From the NCBI GenBank assembly GCA_964640085.1, contig CAZXFA010000022.1:1-39983 (forward strand): a stretch of DNA of 39,983 nt. The letters are read 5' to 3'. Source of the stretch: CAZXFA01 sp964640085. Lineage in GTDB: Bacteria > Actinomycetota > UBA4738 > HRBIN12. The notes beneath the pieces were generated by a model, which was not told the origin of the DNA, made no database searches, and saw only the letters and a list, made by a program, of their open reading frames with translations. Positions 7,814 to 16,674 of this stretch are shown here, one piece after another. How positions within the stretch are numbered: position 1 is the first letter of the stretch; every line of letters starts with the position of its first letter. Made by a program: the position numbers and the translations under genes.

Positions 7814-7844
7814 CCGGGGACGTCGAGCGTGGAGGTCCTCGTTC

Positions 7845-8316
7845 GTGCCGAAGCGGAGCTTGTCCGGCGCCGCGACCGTCGGCACCGTTCGGTCGCTCGC
7901 CCGCGGCTCGGGGGCGCGGGTGATCTCGCGCGTCCCCCTGTTCGCGGGGTCGTCCAAGCGCACCTGTCCCGGGTGGCCTCGCTCGCCGAGGAGGTCTGGA
8001 TGAACGCCGGGAATATCGTCGTCCAGGAAGGGGATCCGGGCGACGCCTTCTACGTGATCCTGGATGGCTCGGCCCGAGTCACGCGAGGCGCCGCACCCTG
8101 CGGGAGTTCGGCCCGGGTGATCACCTCGGCGAGCTGGCCCTGATCGACGGGGGACCCCGGGCCGCGACGGTCATGGCCCTGACCTCGCTCGACGCGATCC
8201 GGATCCGTCGCACGGCGTTCCGCCGGCTCCTGCTGGCGGAGCCCGTCGTGGGCCTGCGGATCATGGAGCGCCTGGTCAGCTGGATCCGCGAGTACCAGAC
8301 GCAGATCCCCGTCTAG
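7845..8316 (+). pseudogene. Cyclic-nucleotide-binding domain protein, broken by two -1 frameshifts
   Basis: Three successive frames together encode one cNMP-binding domain of about 157 residues: ISRVPLFAG in the first, EEVWMNAGNIVVQEGDPGDAFYVIL-type sequence in the second, then LREFGPGDHLGELALIDGGPRAATV with the phosphate-binding cassette in the third. The breaks fall at about 7958-7963 and 8086-8091. Each is repaired by adding one C or G to a short run. The start is GTG 7845 with a strong GGAGGT 8 nt upstream. There is no helix-turn-helix after the domain, so it would be a stand-alone cAMP/cGMP-type sensor rather than a CRP regulator. Intact start signals and intact residues on both sides of each break suggest recent damage or sequencing error rather than long decay. 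Confidence 0.75.
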
Positions 8317-8329
8317 CGCTCGGACGGCG

Positions 8330-10075
8330 TCAGCCTGCCGCCGAGACGTACGGCACGTACTCCGGGTCCCACATCATCGCGTCGACGGCAGGCTCGATCT
8401 CTTCGTCGTGGAAGTGTCGCCCGACGCCGCGATCGCGAGCGCACCGGACCACCGCGATCGCGACCTGGCGAGAGACGTGCCGCAGCTCCGACTGGTTCGG
8501 GAACAGCGCCCCCTGGTCCAACCGGTCCTGCCCCACGGTCGCCGCCATCGCATCGGCCGCGGTGAGGAACATCTCGTCGGTGATCTCGCGGGCCTCGGCG
8601 ACCACCGCCCCGAGCCCGATCCCGGGGAACACGAACGCGTTGTTCGCCTGACCGATCACATGCCTGCGCTCGCCCCGGACGACGGGCGGGAACGGGCTGC
8701 CGGTCGCGACGATCGCGCGCCCGCGGGTCCACTCCATGATGTCCTCGGGCTGCGCCTCGGTCTTCGAGGTCGGGTTGGAGAGCGGCAGCACGATCGGGAT
8801 CCGGGCGTGCCCGGCCATCTCGCGGATCGCGCCCTCGGTGAACGTGCCGGGCGTCCCGCTCGTCCCGATCAGCATCGTCGGCCGCACCGCGCGGACCACC
8901 GCCTCCAGGTCGCACGTCTTCCCGGGGTCGAATCCGTAGCGGGCCATCTCCACCTGACCGAGCGCGAACTCCTCCTTGTCCTGGTCGAGCGGCTCGCGGC
9001 CGAGGCAGGTCAGCCCCCGCGAGTCGAGCTGGACGATCGCGTGCCGGATCGTCACCTGATCGGCCCCCTCGCGGAGCATCGCCGCCCGCACGAGCCGGGC
9101 GATCCCGATCCCCGCGGCGCCTGCGCCGAGGAACACCAGACGCTGCTCGGACAGCGGCTCATCGAGGATCCGCAGGGCGGACAGGATCCCCCCCATCACC
9201 ACGGCGGCCGTGCCCTGGATGTCGTCGTTGAAGCTCGTGATCCGGTGGCGGTACCGGTCGAGCAGCCGGATCGCGTTGTGCTGCTTGAAGTCCTCCCACT
9301 GGAGCACCGCGTGCGGGAACACCGCCAGGACGCCCTCGACGAAGGCCTCGATGAAGTCCTCGTACTCGGGACCGCGGAGCCGGGGCTGCCGGTACCCGAG
9401 GTAGTAGGGGTCATCCAGCAGGCCCTGGTTGTCGGTCCCGACGTCGAGCGAGACCGGCAGCGTGAGGGCTGGGTGGATGCCGGCCCCGGCCGTGTACAGC
9501 GCGAGCTTGCCGACCGGGATCCCCATCCCGCCCGCTCCCTGGTCCCCCAGGCCGAGGATCCGCTCGTTGTCGGTGACCACGATCAGCCGGACGTCCTCGT
9601 GGCGGGCGTTGGAGAGCAGCTCGGGGATCCGGTCCACGTCCCTGGGTGTCAGCCACAGCCCGCGCGGTCGGCGCATGATGTGGCTGTACTCCTGGCACGC
9701 GCGGCCGACCACCGGCGTGTAGACGATCGGCATCAGCTCTTCGAGGTGCTCCACCAGGACCCGATAGAAGAGGGTCTCGTTGCGGTCCTGGAGGGCCGCC
9801 AGGCCGATGAACCGCTCGAGCTCGTCGCCCTTGCGTCGGTTCTTCTCGATCTCCAGCGCCGCCTGCTCCAGGATCGATTGCACCCGCGTGGGCAGCAGCC
9901 CGTGCAGCCCGAACCGATCGCGTTCCTCGTCCGTGAAGGCCGTGTCCTTGTTCAGCAGAGGGTGCTCGAGCAGGTCGTGTCCGGCATAGGGGACCGCCGC
10001 GGGCCCCATCCCGGTCCGCAGCGCCGTGACCCACCCGTGCTCGATCGAGAGCTCACGATCCATCAAGACGCTCAT
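8330..10075 (-). CDS. NAD-dependent malic enzyme
   Basis: A 581-residue malic enzyme of the long (MaeA/eukaryote-like) type, which oxidatively decarboxylates malate to pyruvate. Visible features: the malic N-domain with the catalytic Tyr block MPIVYTPVVGRACQEYS, the Lys block GIPVGKLALYTAGAG, metal ligands in TSFNDDIQGTAAV, the NAD-binding LVFLGAGAAGIGIARL, and the family signatures LPLSNPTSKTEA and NNAFVFPGIGLG. Length matches E. coli MaeA (about 565) rather than the MaeB fusion. The ATG at 10075 follows GGGAGGTGG by 8 nt; an alternative ATG four codons in is less well placed. It stands alone, 149 bp downstream of the DUF885 gene on the same strand. Confidence 0.95.
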   Translation of the reverse strand: MSVLMDRELSIEHGWVTALRTGMGPAAVPYAGHDLLEHPLLNKDTAFTDEERDRFGLHGLLPTRVQSILEQAALEIEKNRRKGDELERFIGLAALQDRNETLFYRVLVEHLEELMPIVYTPVVGRACQEYSHIMRRPRGLWLTPRDVDRIPELLSNARHEDVRLIVVTDNERILGLGDQGAGGMGIPVGKLALYTAGAGIHPALTLPVSLDVGTDNQGLLDDPYYLGYRQPRLRGPEYEDFIEAFVEGVLAVFPHAVLQWEDFKQHNAIRLLDRYRHRITSFNDDIQGTAAVVMGGILSALRILDEPLSEQRLVFLGAGAAGIGIARLVRAAMLREGADQVTIRHAIVQLDSRGLTCLGREPLDQDKEEFALGQVEMARYGFDPGKTCDLEAVVRAVRPTMLIGTSGTPGTFTEGAIREMAGHARIPIVLPLSNPTSKTEAQPEDIMEWTRGRAIVATGSPFPPVVRGERRHVIGQANNAFVFPGIGLGAVVAEAREITDEMFLTAADAMAATVGQDRLDQGALFPNQSELRHVSRQVAIAVVRCARDRGVGRHFHDEEIEPAVDAMMWDPEYVPYVSAAG

Positions 10076-10225
10076 CCCGTCGCCACCTCCCGGCGGATCC
10101 CGCGGACGCCACGATGGACCAGGCCGAACGTCCGCCCGTTCGCCACGACCACACGGTGGCAGCCGGGCGAGGGGGTCCTTAGGGCGCGAGGTCCCCTTCC
10201 CCTCGGGCCTTCCGTCCCCGGGTGT

Positions 10226-11881
10226 TCAGCGCCGCGCGAGCTCGCGCCGCAGCGCGGACAGCGGCAGGGACCCCAGCGAGAGCAGCCGGTCGTGGAAGTC
10301 GGGGAGCGAGAAGGTGGGGCCGTCGCGCTCGGCCGCCTCCGTCCGGTGGCGCTGGATCTCGAGTTGCCCGATCCGATAGCTGAGGGCCTGCCCGGGCAGC
10401 GTGATGTAGCGGTCGGTCTCGATCGCGGCGTCCACCGGCGGGACCCCCGTGTCCTCCAGCAGGGCGATCGCGCGCTCGCGGGACCAGCCGAACGCGTGGA
10501 TGCCGGTATCCGCGACCAGCCGCGCGGCTCGCATCCCCTGGAGGTCCAGCATGCCCAGGCGCTCAGCCTCGTCCTCGAACAGCTCCATCTCGTCTGCCAG
10601 GCGCTCGGCGTACAGGCCCCAGCCCTCGGCGAAGGCGGCCCCCGCAAGCATCCCGCCGAACCGGCGCAGCGCCGGGCGGTCGCCCATCTCCTGCTCCAGC
10701 GTGATCTGGAAGTGATGCCCCGGGTTGGCCTCGTGGTACGTCGTGCTCGCCAGGTGGTGGAGGGGTTTGCCCTGGAGGTCACCACCGTTCACGTAGTAGA
10801 TGCCCTTGCGGGCGCCGTCGGCCGAAGGGGGTTGGTAGAAGGCGAACGGCATGTCCACCTCGCGGAACTCCTCGACCAGCTTGACGCGGCAGCTCTCCGA
10901 GGGCAGCTGGCCGAACCAACGGGGCGCCGCCTCCCACCCTCGCGCCACCTGCGATGCAGCGATCCGCAGCAGGTCCTCCTTGGAGCCGATCGCGTTCCGG
11001 CCGCTCGCCCGGAGGTCCGCGAGCGCCGCGCGCGGGTCCGAGGCGCCCATCCGTTCGGCCGAGCGGCGACGCTCCTCCTGGATCGCCTCCAGATCCTCCA
11101 CCCCGAGCCGGTGCACCGCCGCGGCGTCCAGCGGCAGCGTCGTCCACGAGAGGACCTGCGCCGCGTACATCGCTTCCCCGTCCGGGAGCGCCGACAGACC
11201 GATCGTCTCGGTGGCCGCCGGGACGTACCCACGCAGGATCTCCCGGTACCCCTCGAGCGCGGGCAGGAAGGAGCGGACCAGGGCCTCGGCGACGCGCTCG
11301 CGGCCGGCCGTGTCCTCCGGGGGCACCGGCTGGAGACCCGGCGACGTCTCGATGGGGGTCGCGAGGATCCGCTCGACCTGCGCGATCGCCCGCTCGACGA
11401 CCACCCGGGGAGCCGTGACACCTGCCGCCATGCCCTCCCGGGCGACCTCGGCGATCGCCGCGTAGAAAGCGGGCGTCGCCGCCAGCCGGGCGAGGTAGCG
11501 CTGGAGACGGTCGGGGGTGTCGGCCCGCTGGAGGGAGGCGAGCTCACCGATCAGCCCTCCCGGTCCCCACAGGTGGCTCACGCACCACAAGCGATCCAGT
11601 CGATGTTCGAGCGAGGCGATCTCGCGGTTGGCGACCGCCTCCAGCACGTCGAGCGTGGTGCGCAGCGGCTCATCCAGCAGGTCGCGCTCCAGCAGCCCCA
11701 GCTCCTCGATCCCTCCCCGGTGGAGCGTCTCGCGTTGGGCCCGCCCATCCTCGCTCGGGTCCGGGAGGCGGTCGTCGTACCGCTCGTCGCCGACCATCGT
11801 GCCGAACAGCGGCTCGACCTCGAGCAGCCGCTCCCAGTAGCGGTCGACGAGTGCGCGGGCAGCCGCCTGATCGTCCGTCAT
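10226..11881 (-). CDS. DUF885 family protein, putative zinc peptidase
   Basis: A 551-residue all-helical protein of the DUF885 family. Near residues 380-390 it carries TTYHEANPGHHFQ, the HExxxGH-type motif that marks the family and suggests a metal-dependent peptidase; later blocks AFAEGWGLYAERLADEMELF and QALSYRIGQLEIQRHR are also diagnostic. No signal peptide is visible, so this member looks cytosolic, whereas many relatives are secreted lipoproteins. The substrate has not been established for most members. The start is supported by AGAGGA 5 nt upstream. It lies between the adenosine deaminase family gene (68 bp upstream) and malic enzyme, on the same strand, with no obvious functional link. 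Confidence 0.88.
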   Translation of the reverse strand: MTDDQAAARALVDRYWERLLEVEPLFGTMVGDERYDDRLPDPSEDGRAQRETLHRGGIEELGLLERDLLDEPLRTTLDVLEAVANREIASLEHRLDRLWCVSHLWGPGGLIGELASLQRADTPDRLQRYLARLAATPAFYAAIAEVAREGMAAGVTAPRVVVERAIAQVERILATPIETSPGLQPVPPEDTAGRERVAEALVRSFLPALEGYREILRGYVPAATETIGLSALPDGEAMYAAQVLSWTTLPLDAAAVHRLGVEDLEAIQEERRRSAERMGASDPRAALADLRASGRNAIGSKEDLLRIAASQVARGWEAAPRWFGQLPSESCRVKLVEEFREVDMPFAFYQPPSADGARKGIYYVNGGDLQGKPLHHLASTTYHEANPGHHFQITLEQEMGDRPALRRFGGMLAGAAFAEGWGLYAERLADEMELFEDEAERLGMLDLQGMRAARLVADTGIHAFGWSRERAIALLEDTGVPPVDAAIETDRYITLPGQALSYRIGQLEIQRHRTEAAERDGPTFSLPDFHDRLLSLGSLPLSALRRELARR

Positions 11882-11949
11882 GGCGTCCTCTCTCCGGTGG
11901 CTCCCGGCGGGTCGGCGGGCCGCGTCATCCTACCGTCGGGGCCCGACGC

Positions 11950-12969
11950 TCAGCCGTCCAGCCAGCCGAAGTGGCGGCGGCGGACGTCGGCCTTGGTCGC
12001 CTCGTCCAGGAAGCTCGCGTCGATAGCGTTCGCGGTGACCCGTCGCAGCTCCTCGTCGGAGAACCCGAGGTCGCCCCGACAGACCTCAAGCTCGTGGGTG
12101 AGGTCGAGGCCGAACAGGGCCGGGTCGTCGGTGTTGATCGTGACCCGGACGTCCTCGCCGAGGAGCCGGCGGGCGGGGTGCTCGGCCAGCGAGGGCACGG
12201 CGTGTGTCCGGAGGTTGGACGTGGGGCACATCTCCAGGACGACGCCCCGGTCGCGGACCAGCGCCGTGACCTCCGGGTCGTGCGCCACGCTGACGCCGTG
12301 ACCGAGCCGACGAACCCCGAGGGCCTCCACCGCCTCGCGCGGGAAATGCGGCCCGCCCGACTCGCCGTAGTGCGCGGTGAGCGCCAGGCCGGCCTCCGCG
12401 ATCGGCGCCAGGCCCTCGGCGTATATCGACGGCGGATGCGAACGCTCCTCGTCGGCCAGGTCGAACCCCACGAGCCGTTCCCGCCAGCGGAGCGCGAACC
12501 CGACCGTCCGGCGCAGCGAGTCCATGCCGTACGAGCGCGAGAAGATCGCGATCAGCCCGACCGCGACGTCCTGCTCGCTCGCGGCGAGCTCGACCCCTCG
12601 GAGGATCGCCTCCATCGCCTCGTCCCAGTCGAGACCGTGCGGCGAGCAGAGGAAGTCGGGGGAGAACCGGAGCTCGGCCAGTCGGACCTGATCGGCCGCC
12701 AGGTCCTCGACCGCCTCGCGCGCGATGCGCTCGACCGCCCCGAGGTCGCGGAACGCGCCCTGCGCGATCCCGAAGAACGCGAGCACGGCCTCCAGGCTCT
12801 CCATCGGCTCGAGGACCTGCGCCCGCGGGGCGAGCTCGTCGGGGGTCGACTCGGGGAGCGGGTCGCCCGCCTCCCGGTACAGGTCGATGAGCGTCTGGAG
12901 ACGGATCGCTCCTTCCAGGTGCCGGTGCAGATCGACCTTCGGCGTGGTTCGCAGCTCCATGTCCCGCAT
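11950..12969 (-). CDS. Adenosine deaminase family protein
   Basis: A 339-residue amidohydrolase-fold purine deaminase. The zinc ligands are His15 and His17 in KVDLHRHLEG, followed by the catalytic HYGESGGP block, the zinc His of VSVAHDPE with MCPTSN, and the aspartates of INTDDPALFG. These cover the adenosine/AMP deaminase signature set. Substrate could be adenosine (purine salvage) or a related purine such as aminodeoxyfutalosine; HYGE in place of the common HAGE means I do not assign add with certainty. The ATG at 12969 could be replaced by the ATG at 12960. It is divergent from the enoyl reductase gene across 59 bp. Confidence 0.88.
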   Translation of the reverse strand: MRDMELRTTPKVDLHRHLEGAIRLQTLIDLYREAGDPLPESTPDELAPRAQVLEPMESLEAVLAFFGIAQGAFRDLGAVERIAREAVEDLAADQVRLAELRFSPDFLCSPHGLDWDEAMEAILRGVELAASEQDVAVGLIAIFSRSYGMDSLRRTVGFALRWRERLVGFDLADEERSHPPSIYAEGLAPIAEAGLALTAHYGESGGPHFPREAVEALGVRRLGHGVSVAHDPEVTALVRDRGVVLEMCPTSNLRTHAVPSLAEHPARRLLGEDVRVTINTDDPALFGLDLTHELEVCRGDLGFSDEELRRVTANAIDASFLDEATKADVRRRHFGWLDG

Positions 12970-12974
12970 ACCGA

Positions 12975-12980
12975 TAGCAT
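12975..12980 (+). promoter_or_regulatory. Putative -10 box of the enoyl reductase gene
   Basis: TAGCAT on the plus strand in the 59-bp divergent gap, giving a leader of about 40 nt that contains GGAGGAG and GAGGGG before the ATG at 13029. It is the same hexamer as before the MDR gene. Confidence 0.35.
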
Positions 12981-13028
12981 GCCCCGGACGGACCCGGGGG
13001 GACGGTCGGAGGAGACTCGAGGGGCCGG

Positions 13029-13841
13029 ATGCTGCTCGATGGCAAGAAGCTGCTGATCACCGGTGTGCTGACGCGGGAGTCGATCGCGTACGCGGCCGCG
13101 GCAGCCGCGCAAGAGGCCGGGGCGGAGATCGTGCTCACCTCGTTCGGCCGAGCGATGGGGCTCACCGAGAAGGTGGCCAAGCGGCTCCCCTCGCCACCGG
13201 ACGTGCTCGAGATGGACGCGAACGCCCCCGAGCAGATCGCCGCGGTGGCCGCCGAGCTCGGGCGGCGGTGGGGCGGTGTGGACGGGCTCCTGCACGCGAT
13301 CGCGTTCGCGCCGCAGGACGCCTTGGGGGGGAACTTCCTCCATACGCCGTGGGAGAGCGTCTCGGCCGCGCTCCAGACGAGCGCCTACTCCCTGAAGGCG
13401 ATCGCCGTCGGGATGCTCCCGCACATGCGGGAGCAGGGAGGCGCGATCGTGTCACTCGATTTCGACGCGCGGTTCGCCTGGCCCGTGTACGACTGGATGG
13501 GCGTGGCCAAGGCGAGCCTGGAGGCGGTGACGCGTTACCTGGCGCGGGACCTCGGGCCGCACGGGATCCGCGTGAACACCGTGTCGGCGGGACCGCTGCG
13601 GACGGTCGCCGGAAAGGGGATCCCCGGGTTCGAGCGCATCGCGGACCATTGGGGAGAGGGGGCACCGCTCGGCTGGGACATCCGCGACCCCTCCCCGGTC
13701 GCCGACACGATCGTGTTCCTGCTCTCGGACCTGTCCCGGGCGGTCACCGGCGAGATGGTGCACGTGGACGGCGGCTACCACGCGATGGGCTGGGCCCCCG
13801 AGCCTCCGGCCGCCGATCCTTCCGATCCGGACGGATCCTGA
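13029..13841 (+). CDS. fabI: Enoyl-ACP reductase, FabI/InhA type
   Basis: A 270-residue short-chain dehydrogenase-like enzyme catalysing the last step of each fatty-acid elongation cycle. It starts MLLDGKKLLITGVLTRESIAY, the divergent cofactor motif of FabI/InhA, and has the Tyr-x6-Lys active site, Tyr154 and Lys161 in VYDWMGVAK, spaced as in InhA (YNWMTVAK). The block GIRVNTVSAGPLRTVAGKGIPGF also matches the InhA group, and the C-terminus keeps ITGE-like VTGEMVHVDGGYHAMG. The protein is closer to the mycobacterial enzyme than to E. coli FabI. It is transcribed alone, divergent from the adenosine deaminase gene and convergent with the DUF294 gene (9 bp between stops). Confidence 0.95.
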   Translation: MLLDGKKLLITGVLTRESIAYAAAAAAQEAGAEIVLTSFGRAMGLTEKVAKRLPSPPDVLEMDANAPEQIAAVAAELGRRWGGVDGLLHAIAFAPQDALGGNFLHTPWESVSAALQTSAYSLKAIAVGMLPHMREQGGAIVSLDFDARFAWPVYDWMGVAKASLEAVTRYLARDLGPHGIRVNTVSAGPLRTVAGKGIPGFERIADHWGEGAPLGWDIRDPSPVADTIVFLLSDLSRAVTGEMVHVDGGYHAMGWAPEPPAADPSDPDGS

Positions 13842-13850
13842 ACGCGCTCG

Positions 13851-15674
13851 TCAGCGGAGCGGGATCCCCGCCTCGAGCGCGAGGCCGCGCTGCGCCCTGG
13901 CGATGATGCGGAAGGCCTCCTTCAGCCCCTGGCGCGCGACGGCGCCGAGCGTCGAGGGGTCCACGAAGTCGTCGGGTTCCTCCCCGGCCCGCAGGCGCTC
14001 GACCTGGTGCCGGAGCCGGATCTCCCACAGGAACCGGAACGACTCCTCCAGCCCCTCGCGCGTCTCGGCGTCGATCGCGCCGGCCGTCTCGGCCCCCCGC
14101 AGCCGGTCGAGCGTCCGGGTGGCGGCGAGCCCGGCTCGGATCGCGTACGCCCGGGCCAGGTTGCCGACGATCAGGATCCCCCCGTGCTTCACATCGAGCG
14201 TCCCGGCGTGCTCGCCCGAGCCGCGGACCACCAGGTCCCGCAGGAAGCCGGTGGGCGGGCGGAGGTCCAGAGCCCGACCGGCCAGGTGCTTGAGGAACAA
14301 CGGCCGTCGCGGCGCCTCCCGGATCACCTCGTCGAGCGCCGGCTCGATCTCGAGCGGGCCCGAGACGCGCCGGTAGTCGAAGACGATCGACAGCTGCTCG
14401 CTACCGAGCGTCCCCTCCCGCATCCACGTCCGGAACCGCTGCTGCCACGCGTGAGCCGAGCCTCGGAGTGCCGGGTTGGTGGCCATCGCGTCTCCCTCGC
14501 AGCGGGGGACCCCGGCGGCCTCAAGGCCGGAGGTCACGAGCTCGGCGAGCCCGCCCGCGTAGGGGTCCGCCTCCGGAGGCCCCTCGATCGCGAACGCGTG
14601 GTCCTGGTCCGTGCCGAGCGCCTGCTCTTGCCGGGCGGCGCTGCCGAGCGCGATCCACGCCCACGCGCCGGGCGGGGTTCCGAGCTCCTCGATCGCGAGC
14701 TCGATCAGCCGCTCGGTCGCGGCGTCGATCAGGAACCCCACGACGTGTCCGACGTCCACGGGGTCGGTACCGGCCTCGACGAGCGCCGCGACCACGTTCG
14801 GCAGGTCGCGGGCGGCGCGTACCAGGGCGTGGCGGCCGGGGGCGCGCTCCAGGGCGCTCTTCAGCGCGAAGGGCGTGTCCCGGCCCAGGCCCATCAGGTC
14901 CGTGTCGGTCACCACCCCCAGCAGGTCGCCCTCCGTCCCGACGATCGGGAAGTGGTGGACGCCGCGCTCGAGCATCCGGAGCAAGACCTCGCCGGTCATC
15001 GCGCTCGCGGGGACGGTCTCGGCCCGGGGGGTCATCACATCGCGGACCGGTGTGTCCGCGCCGCGTCCCGCCGCCACCACCCGGGCGCGGAGGTCGCGGT
15101 CGGTGAGGATGCCCAGTCCCTCGGGGGTCGGCACGAGCAGGCTCGAGATTCGCTCGCGGGCCATCCGGGCAGCGGCCTCGGCTACGGGGGTGTTCGGGTC
15201 GCAGGTCACGGCCGGGCGGCGGAGCAGGGAGGCCACCGGTCGGTACCGACCCGGGTCCACCGCGGCCCGGAGAGACTCGGTCACCTCCACGATCCGCCTC
15301 CGGGCGTTGGCGGCGACGAACGCGATCCCGGCCCGCGTCTCCAGCACCTCTTCGGCGAGCTCGCGATCGATCAGGTAGCAGAGCGTGTCCTCGTGGGCCC
15401 GGACGGTGGCGGTGGGGCTCACATGGCCGAGCACGGACCACAGCCCGAAGATCTCGCCCTCCATCGCCAGGTCGATCACGTGGCCGTCTTCGACGAACTC
15501 CACGGCACCCTTCCGGACCACGTAGAGGTAGGTCGCCGGCTCGCCCGCCTCCTGCAGGATCACGGCCCCGGGCAGGAAGTGCTCGATCTGCACGTTGCCC
15601 GCCACGCGGGCCAGGGCCTCGGGGTCCATCGAGTCGAAGGGCGGATGCCCGGACAGGAACGAGAGCACGTCCAT
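13851..15674 (-). CDS. cNMP-binding / CBS pair / DUF294 nucleotidyltransferase-like protein
   Basis: A 607-residue multidomain cytosolic protein. In order: an N-terminal cNMP-binding domain (about 1-130, with GAVILQEAGEPATYLYVVRKG), two CBS domains (about 155-270, containing SSLLVPTPEGLGILTDRDLR and GDLLGVVTDTDLMG), a DUF294-type nucleotidyltransferase domain with LGSAARQEQALGTDQDHAF (about 340-360) and a C-terminal DUF294_C helical region. GS-x10-D-x-D is the catalytic pattern of GlnD-like nucleotidyltransferases, so the protein may modify a partner in response to cyclic and adenine nucleotides; no target is known. TAGGCT 8 nt before the ATG with no Shine-Dalgarno suggests leaderless expression. 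Confidence 0.93.
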   Translation of the reverse strand: MDVLSFLSGHPPFDSMDPEALARVAGNVQIEHFLPGAVILQEAGEPATYLYVVRKGAVEFVEDGHVIDLAMEGEIFGLWSVLGHVSPTATVRAHEDTLCYLIDRELAEEVLETRAGIAFVAANARRRIVEVTESLRAAVDPGRYRPVASLLRRPAVTCDPNTPVAEAAARMARERISSLLVPTPEGLGILTDRDLRARVVAAGRGADTPVRDVMTPRAETVPASAMTGEVLLRMLERGVHHFPIVGTEGDLLGVVTDTDLMGLGRDTPFALKSALERAPGRHALVRAARDLPNVVAALVEAGTDPVDVGHVVGFLIDAATERLIELAIEELGTPPGAWAWIALGSAARQEQALGTDQDHAFAIEGPPEADPYAGGLAELVTSGLEAAGVPRCEGDAMATNPALRGSAHAWQQRFRTWMREGTLGSEQLSIVFDYRRVSGPLEIEPALDEVIREAPRRPLFLKHLAGRALDLRPPTGFLRDLVVRGSGEHAGTLDVKHGGILIVGNLARAYAIRAGLAATRTLDRLRGAETAGAIDAETREGLEESFRFLWEIRLRHQVERLRAGEEPDDFVDPSTLGAVARQGLKEAFRIIARAQRGLALEAGIPLR

Positions 15675-15682
15675 GGCACCGG

Positions 15683-15688
15683 AGCCTA
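15683..15688 (-). promoter_or_regulatory. Putative -10 box of the cNMP/CBS/DUF294 gene (leaderless)
   Basis: TAGGCT on the minus strand, 8 nt before the ATG at 15674. No ribosome binding site lies between them. Confidence 0.45.
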
Positions 15689-15710
15689 GCCCCCCCGGAC
15701 CGGACTCCGC

Positions 15711-16597
15711 CTACCCTCGGAGTCGAGGGATGACCTCGGCGCAGACCTCCTCGAGCACGACGTCCTCGTGCCGGGCGTTGCGCCACTCTCGGGGCCAATA
15801 GAGGACGACCTCGTCGATCCCGAACCCGACCAGGCGGCTCACGAGGTCCGTGAAGTACGCGGTCGACTCCCATGGCGTCAGCGGCGGGTACACCACGAAC
15901 GAGCGGCGGATCGTGGCCGGGTCGCGCCCGATGTGTTCGCAGATGTCCTCCAGCCGGGCGGTGCGGTCGCGCGTGAGGGCGAGGACCCGCTCCGGGTCCT
16001 CGATCCCGGAGCCCCCCAGGAGCTCCACGCGTCGGCCATCTCGGCCGCCACCCGCAGCATCGACCGCCCATGAGCCGGGATCGTGAGCGGGGGGCGCGGC
16101 CGCTGCACCGGCCGGGGCGCCATCTCCGCGTTCCGCACCGAGTGGTAGGTGCCCTCGGAGCTGAAGTCGTCGTACCGCAGCATCCCGTCGACGATCCGCA
16201 CCGCCTCCGCGAACCGCGCCACGCGTTCAGCGCCGGGCCACCACGGAACGCCGGCCGCCTCGTGGTCGGTCTCCATCACGCCCGCTCCGAACCCGAGCTC
16301 GAGCCGCCCGCCGGACAGGTGGTCGATCGTCATCGCGGCCTTCGCGATCACCGCCGGGTTCCGGTAGACGAGCGTGGTCACGAGCGTGCCCACCCGGATG
16401 GTGCTCGTGCGAAGGGCCATCGCCGCCAGGATGCTCGTCGCCTCGAAGTGCGCCATCCCCGGGTGGTCGGGTTCGTTCAGCGTGTCGCAGTTCCACAGGA
16501 CGTCGAACCCCAGCTCCTCGGCCCGCCGCCACCGCTCCTCGAGCACCGGCAGCGGGTGGTGCGCGTACTGGTACAGGCAGAACCGGAGCGGAGCCAC
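15711..16597 (-). pseudogene. LLM-class flavin-dependent oxidoreductase, broken by one -1 frameshift
   Basis: A luciferase-like monooxygenase family protein of about 295 residues in two frames. The first frame runs from the GTG at 16597 (APLRFCLYQYAHHPLPVLEERW) through FGAGVMETDHEAAGVPW to RVAAEMADAW; the second continues ELLGGSGIEDPERVLALTRD and ends EVIPRLRG at 15711. The break lies near 16028-16032, and adding one G (TGGAG to TGGGAG) restores a single protein with normal family sequence across the join. Members use FMN or F420 to oxidise varied substrates; the cofactor here cannot be told. GAGGGGGA lies 5 nt before the GTG. The gene is divergent from selD. Either half-size fragment alone would be non-functional. 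Confidence 0.78.
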
Positions 16598-16662
16598 GTG
16601 CGTCCCCCTCGTCGGCGGCGAGCGATCGTCGCACGAGGCGGGGCCCTCGCGCATCCCGGTCG

Positions 16663-16668
16663 TATCCT
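16663..16668 (+). promoter_or_regulatory. Putative -10 box of selD (leaderless)
   Basis: TATCCT, 6 nt before the ATG at 16675, with no Shine-Dalgarno. It lies in the 77-bp divergent gap with the LLM gene. Confidence 0.45.
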
Positions 16669-16674
16669 CGACCC

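Noticed and set aside
10076..10225. Gene or RNA in the 150-bp gap between malic enzyme and the DUF885 gene
   Set aside because: Only a small inverted repeat (GAACG-N6-CGTTC) is visible; no reading frame, promoter pattern or structured RNA that I can support.
8408..12301. A 1297-codon open frame on the plus strand
   Set aside because: It lies antisense to malic enzyme, the DUF885 gene and the adenosine deaminase gene, all of which have clear family motifs. Its product is rich in Arg, Pro, His and Asp with no domain, as expected for a shadow frame in GC-rich DNA.
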